From Periplaneta americana (taxonomy: Eukaryota; Arthropoda; Insecta; Blattodea; Blattidae), in the NCBI RefSeq assembly GCF_040183065.1, contig NC_091119.1:208244798-208308797 (forward strand): DNA of 64,000 nt, given 5' to 3'. The position numbers and the translations under genes are program-made. This document shows, one piece after another, positions 1 to 11,562 of the stretch (position 1 is the stretch's first letter; each line of letters starts with the position of its first letter). The notes beneath the pieces are model-generated. The model was not told the origin of the DNA and searched no databases. It was given only the letters and a program-made list of their open reading frames with translations.

Positions 1-431
1 ACACATCTGGTAAGACAGGCTGAAAATTTTGTAACATTAAATAGTTTTTACACAAAATGTACTAGTAACACAGCAGAAATTTTGGACCCAAAATATATAA
101 TGAGTTAATTAGAGCTTACCCTGAGCTAAGTACACTTAACACACATAGATTTAAGAAACAAATCAGATTAATTATTTAATTGTTTAAGCCAACTGAGTTA
201 AGAATTGATACTCTAATATTTATGTACTTTTGTATTTTCTATTTGTATATAGACCCTATTATTACATGCTGTATTATTTTACCATTTATTAATGTTATTG
301 TGCTCAATGAACATTCTTAATTTTGTGATATATTTTGTATAACTGATCTGAACTGCGCCCGAGCAGAAGCTTCTGTTCTTTCGGGCTGCAATGCCTAATG
401 TAGCTCAAGTGTAAAGTATTAAATAAAAAAA
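1..431 (+). mobile_element. LINE 3' end (decayed C-terminus and 3' UTR)
   Basis: The first ~170 bases translate, with several stops, into a stretch resembling the extreme C-terminus of a LINE reverse transcriptase. The rest is AT-rich 3' UTR. A GC-rich hairpin (stem gcccga 357-362 with tcgggc 381-386, around the palindrome agaagcttct) lies shortly before an aataaa signal and an A run at 420-436. The element continues off the left edge. The motif ctgaactgcg just before the hairpin recurs on the minus strand near 26640, so two members of one family are probably present. The clade is not assignable. Confidence 0.5.
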
Positions 432-436
432 AAAAA

Positions 437-1123
437 ACTTGGAAGATGTAGGTTTTGGAAAAGGCGTTTAAAGTCACATGTACCTATATGCTATCTGGTA
501 GGATGGAAGAGAAGATTCTATTGCCTTAATCCTGTCAGATAATAAATAACTAACACACGCCAGACGGTCATGATGTGGATGGATTTTCGTAGAGTCCATT
601 GCAAGTTGCCTCTTGTGACGTCTGGTGGGCATTAATTGACGCTGCACCGTTATCACCTTTGCGTAGAATAAAAATTGTAATATAGAAAATGATCTCTCCT
701 CGCTGAAGGCGGAAACACGCCGTGCCGCACACTCAAAACGGAATTTTGAGAGATGCTCTGCCACGAGGTTCCTTGTGATCGATTTTCCGTACTTTGCAAA
801 CAGAAAGTTTCCGAATCACGGAGTTCATCTATTTTATTAACGTCATTTTGCCACCCCAACATCCTGTCTCGTGGTGAAGTACAACAAATAACAAGAACAC
901 TCAACCTTCCCCACATCATGTCCTCAGAGTCGTTCATTAGAGTCATCTCACAACTGAGCCAACTCATCTGCAATTGAATTAAGAACATACGATTCCACTG
1001 GAGATGAAATTAGTAATGTTTACTAGTTTGGATGCTAAATACGAAAATGTCCTTATGGAAGATACACAATGCGAACGGTTCACTCATTTTTGTTTTTTGA
1101 ACTTGTAACAGGCTACATGTTTC
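437..1123. other. No recognised feature
   Basis: Mixed-composition sequence with short overlapping open frames on both strands (about 653-988 minus, 753-977 plus). None has a domain I recognise, and none is preferred over its opposite-strand partner. Confidence 0.5.
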
Positions 1124-1248
1124 AATATTATGGATATATTAATTTGTCCTACAGAATAGGCCTAACCTCTGCAATGTTGACAATTAATATTTGAGGAGCA
1201 ACATTACAGAGATTATTCTGTAGGACAAATTAATATATCCATAATATT
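1124..1248. repeat. Perfect 35-nt inverted repeat (foldback)
   Basis: Arms 1124-1158 and 1214-1248 are exact reverse complements. The pairing continues inward (1166-1179 against 1199-1211) with one mismatch, leaving a loop at about 1180-1198. The left arm carries ggcctaac where the right arm's complement has only at, so the arms differ by an insertion that creates TAGGCCTA. It may be a small MITE or a locally inverted duplication. Confidence 0.8.
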
Positions 1249-1263
1249 CTCATAGCTAGCAGT

Positions 1264-2105
1264 GCATCATAACTGCGGAATCCCGGCCAAATAAGTCACT
1301 CCAAATTTCTTGGCTTAAAAATCGATAATGTGTTAAATTGGAAAAATCATATTAAATAAATTACCCCCAAACTAAATTCAGCTTGTTTTGCTATTATATC
1401 TACGCAAAAGATAGTAAATATCAATACCTTAAAAACAATATACTTTGCATACTTCCACTCGGTAATGAGTTTTGGAATAATGTTCTGGGGAAATTCCACA
1501 GATAGTAACAATATATTTCTATTACAAAAAAGAGTAATTAGAATAATAGTAGGTGCCAAATCTAGGGAGTCGTGTAGGACTATTTTCAAAAAACTACAAA
1601 TAATGCCCATGGCTTGTCAGTATATCTTTTCATTAATAGTCTTCCTCGTATGTAATCGTGAAAACTTTGTAACTAATTCAACAGTTCATAGCATAAATAC
1701 ACGTCAAAAAAATGACTTTCATACTCCATCGGCAAGTCTATCGTGCTATCAAAAAGGAGTGCGTTATATGGCAGTAAAAATTTTTAATAGCCTCCCTATC
1801 GATATAAAAAATGGAACTCAAAACATAAAATTATTTAGGGTCAAATTAAAGAAGTACCTAATTTCTCACGCCTTCTATTCTGTAGGTGAATTCATGACAT
1901 TCAATAACACTTCATGAAATTAATACTAAAACTGTGTGTTGTACTAGTAGACTATATTGTAAATCTCGTCTGTATATATTTCATCTAGACTGTGACTATA
2001 AATTAAGAGTTTATAATAGTATTAAGTTTTTTGACTTGTTCCATATTCTAGCTGTAAGCATGTATGAATACCATGGAATGTTAATAAATACAATACAATA
2101 CTCAA
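1264..2105 (+). pseudogene. LINE reverse transcriptase C-terminal fragment and 3' UTR
   Basis: From about 1289 the plus strand encodes the region after the catalytic RT core typical of jockey/CR1-type LINEs. It has the FLGLKIDN-like block, then NINTLKTIYFAYFHS, then MFWGNSTDSNNIFLLQKRVI from 1483, and ends NSLPIDIKN...YSVGEF with a TGA at 1915-1917. A TAA at 1357-1359 interrupts the frame; the remaining open stretch is 1360-1917. The RT catalytic domain and endonuclease are absent, so this is a 5'-truncated dead copy. The 3' UTR ends in aataaatacaatac near 2105. A second, more decayed copy lies at 27240-27822. Confidence 0.8.
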
Positions 2106-2159
2106 CTGAGTGCGCTCCTAGTATAATGGCAGTTGACACTAGACATATACGTCAACATT

Positions 2160-2547
2160 TCGATCGTCTGGTTCAAAAGTGCGACAACTAAAAAAAAACA
2201 AGTTTTGAGATATCTTCAGTTGAAAGTTTCAAATAAATCACCTAGAAAGGAATAGATTTCTGGTTCATAACCACGACAATTAGAAATGGGTCAATATTCA
2301 GGACGACTTTATCACAATCTTCCAGTTTATTATTAATACATTTCGAAATGTAGTAATAATGAATTAATAAAGTCCATAGTTATAATTGCTTCTAAATCAG
2401 TTTATTTCGTTTTTTTTTTCTTTTTGGTTGTAAATATGACTTATCTCAATATTGAATCGGAAAGAGCTCCGAAAGGGGCTTTCAGTAGTATAAATAACTA
2501 AAAAATGGCGATTTTTGAGTTGTCGCACTTTTGAACTGGACGATCGA
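2160..2547. repeat. Inverted repeat, 36-nt arms
   Basis: The left arm 2160-2195 (tcgatcgtctggttcaaaag, then tgcgacaacta) is complementary to 2512-2547 with about three mismatches. The ~316 bases between show little further pairing and no coding content. It could be a small TIR element or foldback; I see no clear target duplication. Confidence 0.65.
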
Positions 2548-2623
2548 TATGTGCCTAACTGGGAGTCAGGCCACAAAGAGAAACACTGAAGAAGGAAGAT
2601 TCGATCCGGTGCTGTGGATTGAA

Positions 2624-2725
2624 TTCGGCGTAGCTCAGTGGTCAGAGCGCTTGGTACGTAGAACCAAGGACCCGGGTTCGATCCCCGGCGCCGGAGCAAA
2701 TTTTTCTCCTCAAATATTACATGTT
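2624..2725 (+). mobile_element. tRNA-derived SINE (head and start of body)
   Basis: Bases 2624-2694 fold like a tRNA: acceptor ttcggcg/cgccgga, D arm gctcagtggtcagagc (A box), anticodon-like stem cttggt/accaag with loop acgtaga, and T arm ccggg-ttcgatc-cccgg (B box). The body follows with caaatttttctcc. The same loop acgtaga and tail recur in the SINE trimer at 46974-48025. The position before the GTA triplet is C rather than U and no 3' processing site is seen, so this is a SINE promoter head and not a working tRNA gene. Confidence 0.75.
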
Positions 2726-2780
2726 TCAAACTGGGGTACGGCGGGTCTTGCCATGGCAACATTACCTCTTATTCACTAAT

Positions 2781-3910
2781 TCCAGTTGGACTTGTGTTTA
2801 TAATTAGGCAAAAAAAAGCCTTGTAGTATTTACGATTTAGTGTTTCAATGTGTTTTGGAGAACTGGCAAAACTAAAGTGGAAAAATATGGGAACCTTATT
2901 ACTGCAAACTGCTTCAGAATTGTTACGAAAAGAAATGAACATAATTATTGAAGACTCCAGTTTTGGATGAAGTATTTAAAATAATTATTGATGGGAATGC
3001 ATATGAAAACTCGCTTGCGGGATGTGATAGCAGATCCAGGCCCTAAAGGAGAACGTCAGTGAAGAACAGATCTTGAAATTAAGTAAACGAGTTTGTTATT
3101 GATCTTGAACACGGACAACAAACAAACGAGTACAAAGATTGAACAAAAGTGAAAAGGAAAACAAACAGCTTAGTCTCAGAGAAGACAGAGTGCCGAGTCA
3201 GACAGGGACGTCTATCTTACTTCAGCCAAAGAAATGACTGCATTTCTGACGTCATTTGAGAATGGAGTTTTAAACTGAATGCTGGATAGCATGCCACTTA
3301 GCGAAGTAATGGCTTATAAGCTACAATATAGGCCTAATAATTTTATCCTCTTTAAGAATACAGCATTTTCATCACAGAGCCCAAGATTATATTCACTATC
3401 CTCCAACAATTGCAATAAAATACGTTGAATCTGTTAAGACAGAAAATTTACGAGATTATAGTCAGCAGTGCAAACGAAATGTAACTTACACGCCCCCTCG
3501 AGTCGTGATTATCGCAGTACAGGAACAAAACATGTATAGTAAATTAATAACTAATTAAGTAATTAAAGTACACAAACGTTAAGTGAAAGTAAAGAGTCCG
3601 CAAACTGCAATGGCACGAGAAACACACATTGAGTTCATCATCATGATGCCAGTAAGAATCATTTCTGCTTAATATATTCATTCTCTTAACATATCACTGC
3701 ATGTCGGAATCAGAAAGAGACGTTTTATTATAATAAAACGGTGGAATATCCTACTTCATATGTTTCAACTTTTGAGGCTTCAATAGATGCATGTAAGTAG
3801 CCTAATGATTTCAAGCAACAAACTGCAGGATTCGTTTCACTTATAAAAATAATTCAACATTCGCGAAAATATATCTATATTTAGAAGTGAAATAACATTA
3901 AAATCATTGA
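2781..3910. other. No recognised feature
   Basis: AT-rich unique-looking sequence without a supported gene or clear repeat. The last ~60 bases (from about 3850) begin to resemble a degenerate unit of the satellite that follows. Confidence 0.5.
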
Positions 3911-6349
3911 TATTCTAAGCGCATCACTTGATAAAATAAGCAACGGCACTATAAAAGAATATTAAAAACCCAGATTCTAAGTACTTATATCATATGTTGG
4001 ACAAGCAACAATACTACCATTTAAAAAAACACTGGGATTCTAAGTAGACCCTAGCTATATCATTTGATGAATGCTATCTAAGAATATCAAAAACGCTGGG
4101 ATTCTAAGTAGACCCTAGCTATATCATTTGATGAATGCTATCTAAGAATATTAAAAACACTGAGATTCTAAGTAGACCCTAGCTATATCGTTTGATGAAT
4201 GCTATCTAAGAATATTAAAAACACTGAGATTCTAAGTAGACCCTAGCTATATCATTTGATGAATTTTATCTAAGAATATTAAAAACACTGAGATTCTAAG
4301 TAGACCCTAGCTATATCATTTGATGAATGCTATCTAAGAATATTAAAAACACTGAGATTCTAAGTAGACCCTAGCTATATCATTTGATGAATGCTATCTA
4401 AGAATATTAAAAACATTGAGATTCTAAGTAGACCCTAGCTATATCATTTGATGAATGCTATCTAAGAATATTAAAAACACTGAGATTCTAAGTAGACCCT
4501 AGCTATATCATTTGATGAATGCTATCTAAGAATATTAAAAACACTGAGATTCTAAGTAGACCCTAGCTATATCATTTGATGAATGCTATCTAAGAATATT
4601 AAAAACACTGAGATTCTAAGTAGACCCTAGCTATATCATTTGATGAATGCTATCTAAGAATATTAAAAACACAGATTCTAAGTAGACCCTAGCTATATCA
4701 TTTGATGAATGCTATCTAAGAATAAAAAAAAACACTGGGATTCTAAGTAGACCCTAGCTATATCATTTGATGAATGCTATCTAAGAATATTAAAAACACT
4801 GAGATTCTAAGTAGACCCTAGCTATATCATTTGATGAATGCTATCTAAGAATATTAAAAACACTGAGATTCTAAGTAGACCCTAGCTTTATCATTTGATG
4901 AATGCTATCTAAGAATATTAAAAACACTGAGATTCTAAGTACCTAACTTATATCATATGTTGAACAAGCAACAATATTACCATTTAAAAAAACACTGGGA
5001 TTCTAAGTAGACCCTAGCTATATCATTTGATGAATGCTATCTAAGAATATTAAAAACACAGATTCTAAGTAGACCCTAGCTATATCATTTGATGAATGCT
5101 ATCTAAGAATATTAAAAACACTGGGATTCTAAGTAGACCCTAGCTATATCATTTGATGAATGCTATCTAAGAATATTAAAAACACTGAGATTCTAAGTAG
5201 ACCCTAGCTATATCATTTGATGAATGCTATCTAAGAATATTAAAAACACAGATTCTAAGTAGACCCTAGCTATATCATTTGATGAATGCTATCTAAGAAT
5301 ATTAAAAACACTGAGATTCTAAGTAGACCCTAGCTATATCATTTGATGAATGCTATCTAAGAATATTAAAAACACTGAGATTCTAAGTACCTAACTTATA
5401 TCATATGTTGAACAAGCAACAATATTACCATTTAAAAAAACACTGGGATTCTAAGTAGACCCTAGCTATATCATTTGATGAATGCTATCTAAGAATATTA
5501 AAAACACAGATTCTAAGTAGACCCTAGCTATATCATTTGATGAATGCTATCTAAGAATATTAAAAACACTGGGATTCTAAGTAGACCCTAGCTATATCAT
5601 TTGATGAATGCTATCTAAGAATATTAAAAACACTGAGATTCTAAGTAGACCCTAGCTATATCATTTGATGAATGCTATCTAAGAATATTAAAAACACAGA
5701 TTCTAAGTAGACCCTAGCTATATCATTTGATGAATGCTATCTAAGAATATTAAAAACACTGAGATTCTAAGTAGACCCTAGCTATATCATTTGATGAATG
5801 CTATCTAAGAATATTAAAAACACTGAGATTCTAAGTACCTAACTTATATCATATGTTGAACAAGCAACAATACTACCATTTAAAAAAACACTGGGATTCT
5901 AAGTAGACCCTAGCTATATCATTTGATGAATGCTATCTAAGAATATTAAAAACACTGAGATTCTAAGTAGACCCTAGCTATATCATTTGATGAATGCTAT
6001 CTAAGAATATTAAAAACACTGAGATTCTAAGTACCTAACTTATATCATATGTTGAACAAGCAACAATACTACCATTTAAAAAAACACTGGGATTCTAAGT
6101 TGACCCTAGCTATATCATTTGATGAATGCTATCTAAGAATATCAAAAACGCTGGGATTCTAAGTAGACCCTAGCTATATCATTTGATGAATGCTATCTAA
6201 GAATATTAAAAACACAGATTCTAAGTAGACCCTAGCTATATCATTTGATGAATGCTATCTAAGAATATTAAAAACACTGAGATTCTAAGTACCTATATCA
6301 TATGTTGAACAAGCAACAATACTATCAAAGAATATTAAAAACACTGGGA
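3911..6349. repeat. 64-bp satellite with 448-bp higher-order repeat
   Basis: About 38 tandem units. The main unit is 64 bp (for example 4321 to 4385) and contains attctaagtagaccctagct, atatcatttgatgaatgc and tatctaagaatatta. A variant 62-bp unit lacks tg, and a divergent 68-bp unit carries acctaacttatatcatatgt and gaacaagcaacaata. The divergent unit starts at 4941, 5389, 5837 and 6033, spacings of 448, 448 and 196. This is a higher-order repeat of seven monomers, present twice in full and once shortened. The array edges are more diverged than the centre. There are no long open frames. Confidence 0.95.
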
Positions 6350-7710
6350 AGAATGAAACGTATGGTTTTATTTAATTGCACTTTTAATTTGAACTTATTC
6401 TTGTTCGATAAAAAGAAAAGTAGGTAGGCTACTTTACTTGAAGTCTGCGGAAATAGCTGATAAAGTTTAATATAAAAAGGCAGGAAGAACGAACCAGGCA
6501 GAATTAATAAGCATATGACTTCCTATTTGAAATAAATGTTAGAAGCAATGCTTTGGTCCCCGTGATTATTATATGTGTTCCCTTCAATATAATGATACTA
6601 CGTATATTTAATATCCAAAAGGTACGAGCGTCGTTCGTAGGCTTAATCTATTTAATCAGTAAAGTGAGGTGAGACCAACTCACCAAATTTGAAGTCCTCC
6701 ATCTCCTTTCTTCTTCCATTTCTTAGCGCCATTCTGCGAACAACAAAAAATTGGTTTATCTACGTAATGTCACTAGAGGTTTTGATTTATTTAGAGAAAA
6801 ATCAAAACTCGAGTGGGATTTAATTGACTATTACACGATTAGAAGGAAGTATATAAAGATTGGAGGATAAAAACAATTGCATCTTATCTTAATAAGAAAG
6901 TCGGATTTGTTTTCTGACGTATAAGTACGTCTATGAACTCGGATCAGTATAGTGGCTGCACTTCGCAAGTAATGGTAGGCCTATAGCGAAAACTATTATG
7001 ATTTTTTAAAGAAATAGACCTACAACGATTATACTACATTATTATAGAGCAAGGCGTTCCGTAGCGGTAATACCCAGCGCAGTCACGCGCACCTCTCCCT
7101 CCCTCCGACTTTCGACGTCCGAAGATGACAATTGTTTGACTGCGCGCAGTCATCTTCGGACGTCGTCCGATGGATATCTCGGCATCTGGTTGACGTAATA
7201 TATTTTTGTTTGGTGTCATTGTAAAGCGCTTGAAGAGATCTACTTGGTAAAATGCTAATTTACTTTATTTAAAGCGAAATTAATTTTATATCCTTGCTCC
7301 TTTTTCAGGAAGTTATATATATTTTGAAAATTTCACACAATTTTGCTTATGAACGTAACAAGAAATGACGACAAAACAAGATTAGATCAAAAAGATTCAA
7401 ACAGGCCCAAAATCAGCATCACAGAGCGAATTAAACGGTTCAACAGAACTTCGTGCCTGTCCCGTCCGGAATCGTTATTCACTTTTGTTCAAAACAATTT
7501 TCTTGTTTAGTAGCCTATGTCCTACGCAAAACCCTGCGACTCAATCAGTCTTGAGTTATATAAGCCTACATATTTTTCCTTTCCCTAAAAAAATGTAATA
7601 TGGTCATATCATACACTTGTTTCAGACTAAAGAGTGAAAAGTAAATTATTTCTTATATACAATAATTATATTTCGCCCCAATCGGTTTTCTGATCATGTG
7701 ACTGTTGATG
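6350..7710. other. No recognised feature apart from a short palindrome
   Basis: Unique-looking sequence. The GC-rich patch around 7070-7190 contains the palindrome annotated separately. A 61-codon minus-strand frame across that patch has no recognisable content. Confidence 0.5.
7113..7165. repeat. 17-nt perfect inverted repeat
   Basis: cgacgtccgaagatgac (7113-7129) is repeated in reverse complement at 7149-7165, with a 19-base spacer containing ttgtttgactgcgcgca. It lies in a GC-rich patch with several CpG dinucleotides. Function unknown. Confidence 0.8.
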
Positions 7711-7982
7711 CCGTACATCAGCCGTGGCGAAAATGTGATCGTGCGCCGAGCCACTGTGTAACTTGCAACGTGCATAGCACCTATGGAGGGAGGCGGACAC
7801 CCAAAGGGGAAGTGAAGCAACTATCTGACTTATGAATGGATTTTCATTTTCCTTACGTCAATATATAATATTTAAATATAAATATAATTTTATACAGTAT
7901 AAGTTTACAAAGTAATGTTTAGTACGTACAACGAAGAAAGAAATGAACAAGAAAACATAGGACACATTATCACAACCTAAAA

Positions 7983-8190
7983 TTAACTGTCTTCAGAATG
8001 TCTCTGCGACAGAATTTCAAAAAAAGAAATTATGTCATTTACTGCCAGTCGTAGTTGATCACGAAGGTATTTGTCTGTCAGTCGTGATCTAAATTTGGTT
8101 TTTACTATTTTCATTGTTGAAAATAATTTTTTCACAAACGTAAGTTGTAGTGAACATGGCTTCAACAGAGGAAGCGAAAGAACGAAGCTT
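7983..8190 (-). pseudogene. hAT transposase C-terminal (dimerisation) fragment
   Basis: Read on the minus strand from about 8190, the frame gives ...EAMFTTTYVCEK, then after a one-base slip in the A run near 8131 continues LFSTMKIVKTKFRSRLTD, KYLRDQLRLAVNDI and a TAA at 7983-7985. The TTYVCE and FSTMK...K...R.RLTD..L...LR.A blocks are the hallmark of the hAT C-terminal dimerisation domain that completes the RNase-H-like transposase fold. The BED finger, the catalytic region and most of the domain's insertion are missing. It belongs to the element at 7719-8746 and cannot be functional: it is truncated and frameshifted at a homopolymer. Confidence 0.8.
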
Positions 8191-8340
8191 CAAATATTTA
8201 TTTTTTGGCAAAGATTTGAAAAGTTCAACATTTGTCAAGTCCTTAGGCCTACATCTAGCTTTCATTTAACATCACATTGTAAATCTGTGAGCTAACCGCA
8301 TTATTCGTATATCTGCTGAAAAAAGGATCGAGGTACAGAG

Positions 8341-8393
<53 letters not shown>
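8341..8393. repeat. (TAA)n microsatellite
   Basis: About 17 uninterrupted TAA units, inside the hAT element. Confidence 0.95.
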
Positions 8394-8397
<4 letters not shown>

Positions 8398-8754
8398 AAC
8401 CTTTTAATGTTTCCTGAGTGACATGTAGTATAATGCCGTTTTATGTTGTACAACCGTTTCCTGGTAATACTTGTGAACAAATCATACATTTATTATTATC
8501 ATATTGGCAGCAAAAAAAATGCGTCCTCCCACCCTACTTGAAACTTTCGTTTTTGTAGAGGTACATGGTTTCGAGAGAGACATTGCGACGATACGCCACT
8601 CGCAGGTCAGAGACAAATACAAATGGAACGGAGTTTGACTCCAGTGAGTGAGAGGGTGGGGGCTGGGGGAGGTAGGAAGTAAGAGAAATGCACAGCTATC
8701 ATTGCGAGCCACAATGTGCTCGCGAGTCACATTTTCGGTACGGCTGCCGTACAT

Positions 8755-9600
8755 GAAACTCTGCTATATTCTGAGTATTTTGTCACAATAGAAACTGATA
8801 TAAAGAGAGAAAAACCTGCTCCACACCGTATTCAGTTCCACGTAAACTCGCTGGGATTCAGGCTGTTATTTTAGTCACCGTATATTACACACAATGCGTA
8901 CCTGTGCAGAGGCCTTTCTAAATGTATCAGTGAGCGGGTTATTCTTCATACCATCAACAAGACATTTTTAATAAAAATATGAAAATAAAAATTGTTGCCT
9001 AGTAAACATTCGCAAGAGACGTGTTCTATGCCATGATGGTGGGTTCGAGTCCCTCCTGTGCATGAGTTGTGCTAGGTGGACACATTTCATTACAAGCCAG
9101 ATCCACACAGAAATGTAACATCATCTGAAGCTTGCAGACATGGAGCGTGTAACGTTACGATCAAAGTGGCGGTTAGGTCCTTTTGCCTAAGAGAATACGA
9201 GCACATTGACATAAAAAGGAGGAGGTCTGAATGAATGGTGGAATGCCAGGGTGTTATTGTTGCCATTATTCCTCTCAGAAATGAAGCCCCATTGTTCATA
9301 CCGTATGTCTCCAAAATGACTGCGAGATTTCTAATGAAGCATTGAGACTCGCTGAAAAGAAAGAAAAAAGTCCTGGGATGGGTAGGTAGGAAAACAGGGG
9401 AACAAGAAATAATAGAAAAGAATAAAAAGGAGAGAGAATAGAAGAATTGAAAGTCAGCAACAGAGAGAAACAAACGTGAAGGAGCACCTGAATCAACAAC
9501 GAGAGTGGAACGAGAGTCACTTGACGCAGCCGTGCACAGCGTTGGCCTTACGAGTTAGAATATCGTCATTATTAATACTGTATTTATTATAATTATTATT
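8755..9600. other. No recognised gene; possible SINE B-box remnant at 9046-9056
   Basis: The motif gggttcgagtccctcc (9042-9057) fits a pol III B box, but no A box or tRNA fold is visible upstream, so at most it is a SINE relic. The remainder is AG-rich (9330-9500), with only low-complexity frames. Confidence 0.45.
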
Positions 9601-9611
9601 ATTATTATACT

Positions 9612-10188
9612 TACTTACTTACTAGCTTTTAAGGAACCCGGAGGTTCATTCCCGCCCTCACATAAGCCCGCCATCGGTCCCTATACTGAGCAAGATTAAT
9701 CCAGTCTCTATCATCACATCCCACCTCCCTCAAATCCATTTTAATATTATTTTCCCATCTACGTCTCGGCCTCCCCAAACGTGTTTTTCCCTCCTGCCTC
9801 CCAATTAATACTCTATATGCATCTCTGGATTCGCCCATACGTGCTACATGCCCTGCCCATCTCAAACGTCTGGATTTAATGTTTCTAATTATATCAGGTG
9901 AAGAATAAAATGCGTGCAGTTCTGCATTGTGTAACTTCCTCCATTCTCCTGTAACTTCATCCCTCTTAGCCCCAAACATTTTCCTAAGAACCTTATTCAC
10001 AAACACCCTTAATCCCTGTTCCTCTCTCAAAGTGAGAGTCCAAGTTTCACAGCGATACAGAACAACCGGTAATATAACTGTTTTATAAATTCTAACTTTC
10101 AGATTTTTTGACAGCAGACTGGATGATAAAAGCTTCTCAACCGAATAACAACAGGCATTTCCCATATTTATTCTGCGTTTAATTTCCT
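9612..10188 (-). pseudogene. RTE-like LINE, 5'-truncated copy (family 1)
   Basis: The minus strand carries 178 codons (10165-9629) of the C-terminal part of a LINE polyprotein. Blocks include [45 protein letters not shown] and [15 protein letters not shown], then LGRPRRRW and a final MNLRVP-stop. Family 1 copies also lie at 12482, 30808, 52380 and 54216, and the 30808 copy shows the upstream RT core. The reading frame is open here, but the RT catalytic domain is gone. The 3' end finishes in gtaagtaagtaagta, directly against (ATT)n, and the 5' truncation abuts ATG/ATT repeats. The copy therefore seems to sit inside a microsatellite. RTE-like is my best clade guess. Confidence 0.85.
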
Positions 10189-10296
10189 CCCGATGATGAT
10201 GATGATGATGACGATGATGATTATTATTATTATTGTAATTATTAGTATTATCATTACCATTATCATCATCACCACCATTATCATCATCATCACCAC

Positions 10297-10360
<64 letters not shown>

Positions 10361-10361
10361 C
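10189..10361. repeat. (ATG)n/(ATT)n compound microsatellite
   Basis: gatgatgatg units grade into a long pure (ATT)n tract (about 10299-10361). It borders the truncated 5' end of the LINE copy at 9612-10188, with (ATT)n also on the other side. Confidence 0.95.
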
Positions 10362-10749
10362 TATGAACCAACATTTCCACGCCGTAGATACTATAGCAGC
10401 TGGTGGCTCAGCATTACAGCATTATCAATCCATCCTTTCTCGCGGTTGTTGGTTCAATGTCTGATCAGTTGTTGCATAAATGTAGATCGGATTTCTTTCA
10501 TTGAAATTCACGAAGTTTCTAAGAATGGCTCGGTGAACGAAGGGAAGAGGGGTGGCGGGAAGGGTAACTTGTACTCTGTGACTCAAGTGGATTTATTATC
10601 TGGAGGATGCCCTCCTCAGCTGAAGGCGAAGTACAGCCAACCTTGGAAACGTGGTGCAGTCCTGTATTCATCAGTGTTCTCTCCACCATGGCTATCTGGC
10701 CCTCATTTAGAATTACTGTACACTTTGTAGTTGTTCCTAATGACTTTCA
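10362..10749. other. Unassigned sequence
   Basis: A 94-codon plus-strand frame (10446-10730) lies here but has no recognised domain and no coding support other than being open. Nothing else is visible. Confidence 0.4.
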
Positions 10750-11489
10750 CACCACCACCACTTGAACAACTGCCACTTCTGCTTCAACAACTTCTTCCAA
10801 AACGTCTGCTTCAACTACTTCAACAACCTCTTCTGCCTCAACCACTTCAGCAACCTCTTCTATTTCAACATTTTTCTAGTTCAACAACTTCGACAACTTA
10901 TCTTACTTCAACAACTTCCGATAACTTCTACTTCAACAATCTCTACAACTTCTACTACTTCAACAACCTCGACGATTTCTTCCATTCAACAACCTCGACA
11001 ACCTCCTCTAGTTCAACAATCTCAAAAACTTCTTCTAGTTCAACAACCTCGACAATTTCTTCTAGTTCAACAACTTCGACACCTTTTTCTAGTTCAACAA
11101 CCTCGACGATTTCTTCTAGTTCAACAATCTCAAAAACTTCTTCTAGTTCAACAACCTCGACAATTTCTTCTAGTTCAACAACTTCGACACCTTTTTCTAG
11201 TTCAACAATCTCTACAACTTCTACTACTGTACTTCAACAACCTCGACGATTTCTTCTATTCAACAACCTCGACAACCTCCTCTAGTTCAACAATCTCAAA
11301 AACTTCTTCTGGTTCAACAACCTCGACAATTTCTTCTAGTTCAACAACTTCGACACCTTTTTCTAGTTCAACAATCTCGACAACTTCTACCTCAACAATC
11401 TCGGCATTTTGTTCTAGTTCAACAGTCTCTCGAATTTATTCTAGTTCAACAACCTTGACAATCTCGATCTCTACTACCATTACCACAAA
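10750..11489 (+). repeat. 27-bp minisatellite (Thr/Ser-coding, mucin-like in one frame)
   Basis: A diverged leader (10750-10970) is followed by tandem 27-bp units built on tctagttcaacaacctcgac (for example starts at 11061 and 11088). About four units form a super-repeat seen near 11000, 11108 and 11280. Because 27 is divisible by three, each frame stays open as a 9-residue repeat: one reads Ser/Thr-rich (SSSTTSTIS type, 10731-11285), another Gln/Leu-rich (10762-11658). A mucin-like exon cannot be excluded, but no signal peptide, splice context or flanking domain is visible, so I treat it as a minisatellite. Confidence 0.85.
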
Positions 11490-11505
11490 TGTAATAATAA
11501 TAATG

Positions 11506-11558
<53 letters not shown>
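11490..11558. repeat. (TAA)n microsatellite
   Basis: Near-pure TAA tract with one tga interruption at its start, immediately after the 27-bp minisatellite. Confidence 0.95.

Positions 11559-11562
<4 letters not shown>

Larger units (their letters stand above)
7719..8746 (-). mobile_element. hAT-superfamily DNA transposon with 8-bp TSD
   Basis: The octamer ccgtacat occurs immediately outside both ends (7711-7718 and 8747-8754), the target-duplication length of hAT elements. The left terminus cagccgtggcgaaaatgtga matches the complement of the right terminus (cagccgtaccgaaaatgtga), and weaker similarity continues inward (gagccac/gtggctc). At 1028 bp it is too short for an autonomous element. 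A transposase C-terminus survives on the minus strand (see 7983-8190), which sets the orientation. A (TAA)n microsatellite sits inside at 8341. Confidence 0.9.

Noticed and set aside
2624..2694. Functional tRNA gene
   Set aside because: The fold is good, but position 33 of the anticodon loop is C, the unit continues into a SINE body shared with other loci, and no terminator follows.
3911..6349. CRISPR-like array
   Set aside because: Units are contiguous tandem copies without unique spacers, in an animal genome; it is satellite DNA.
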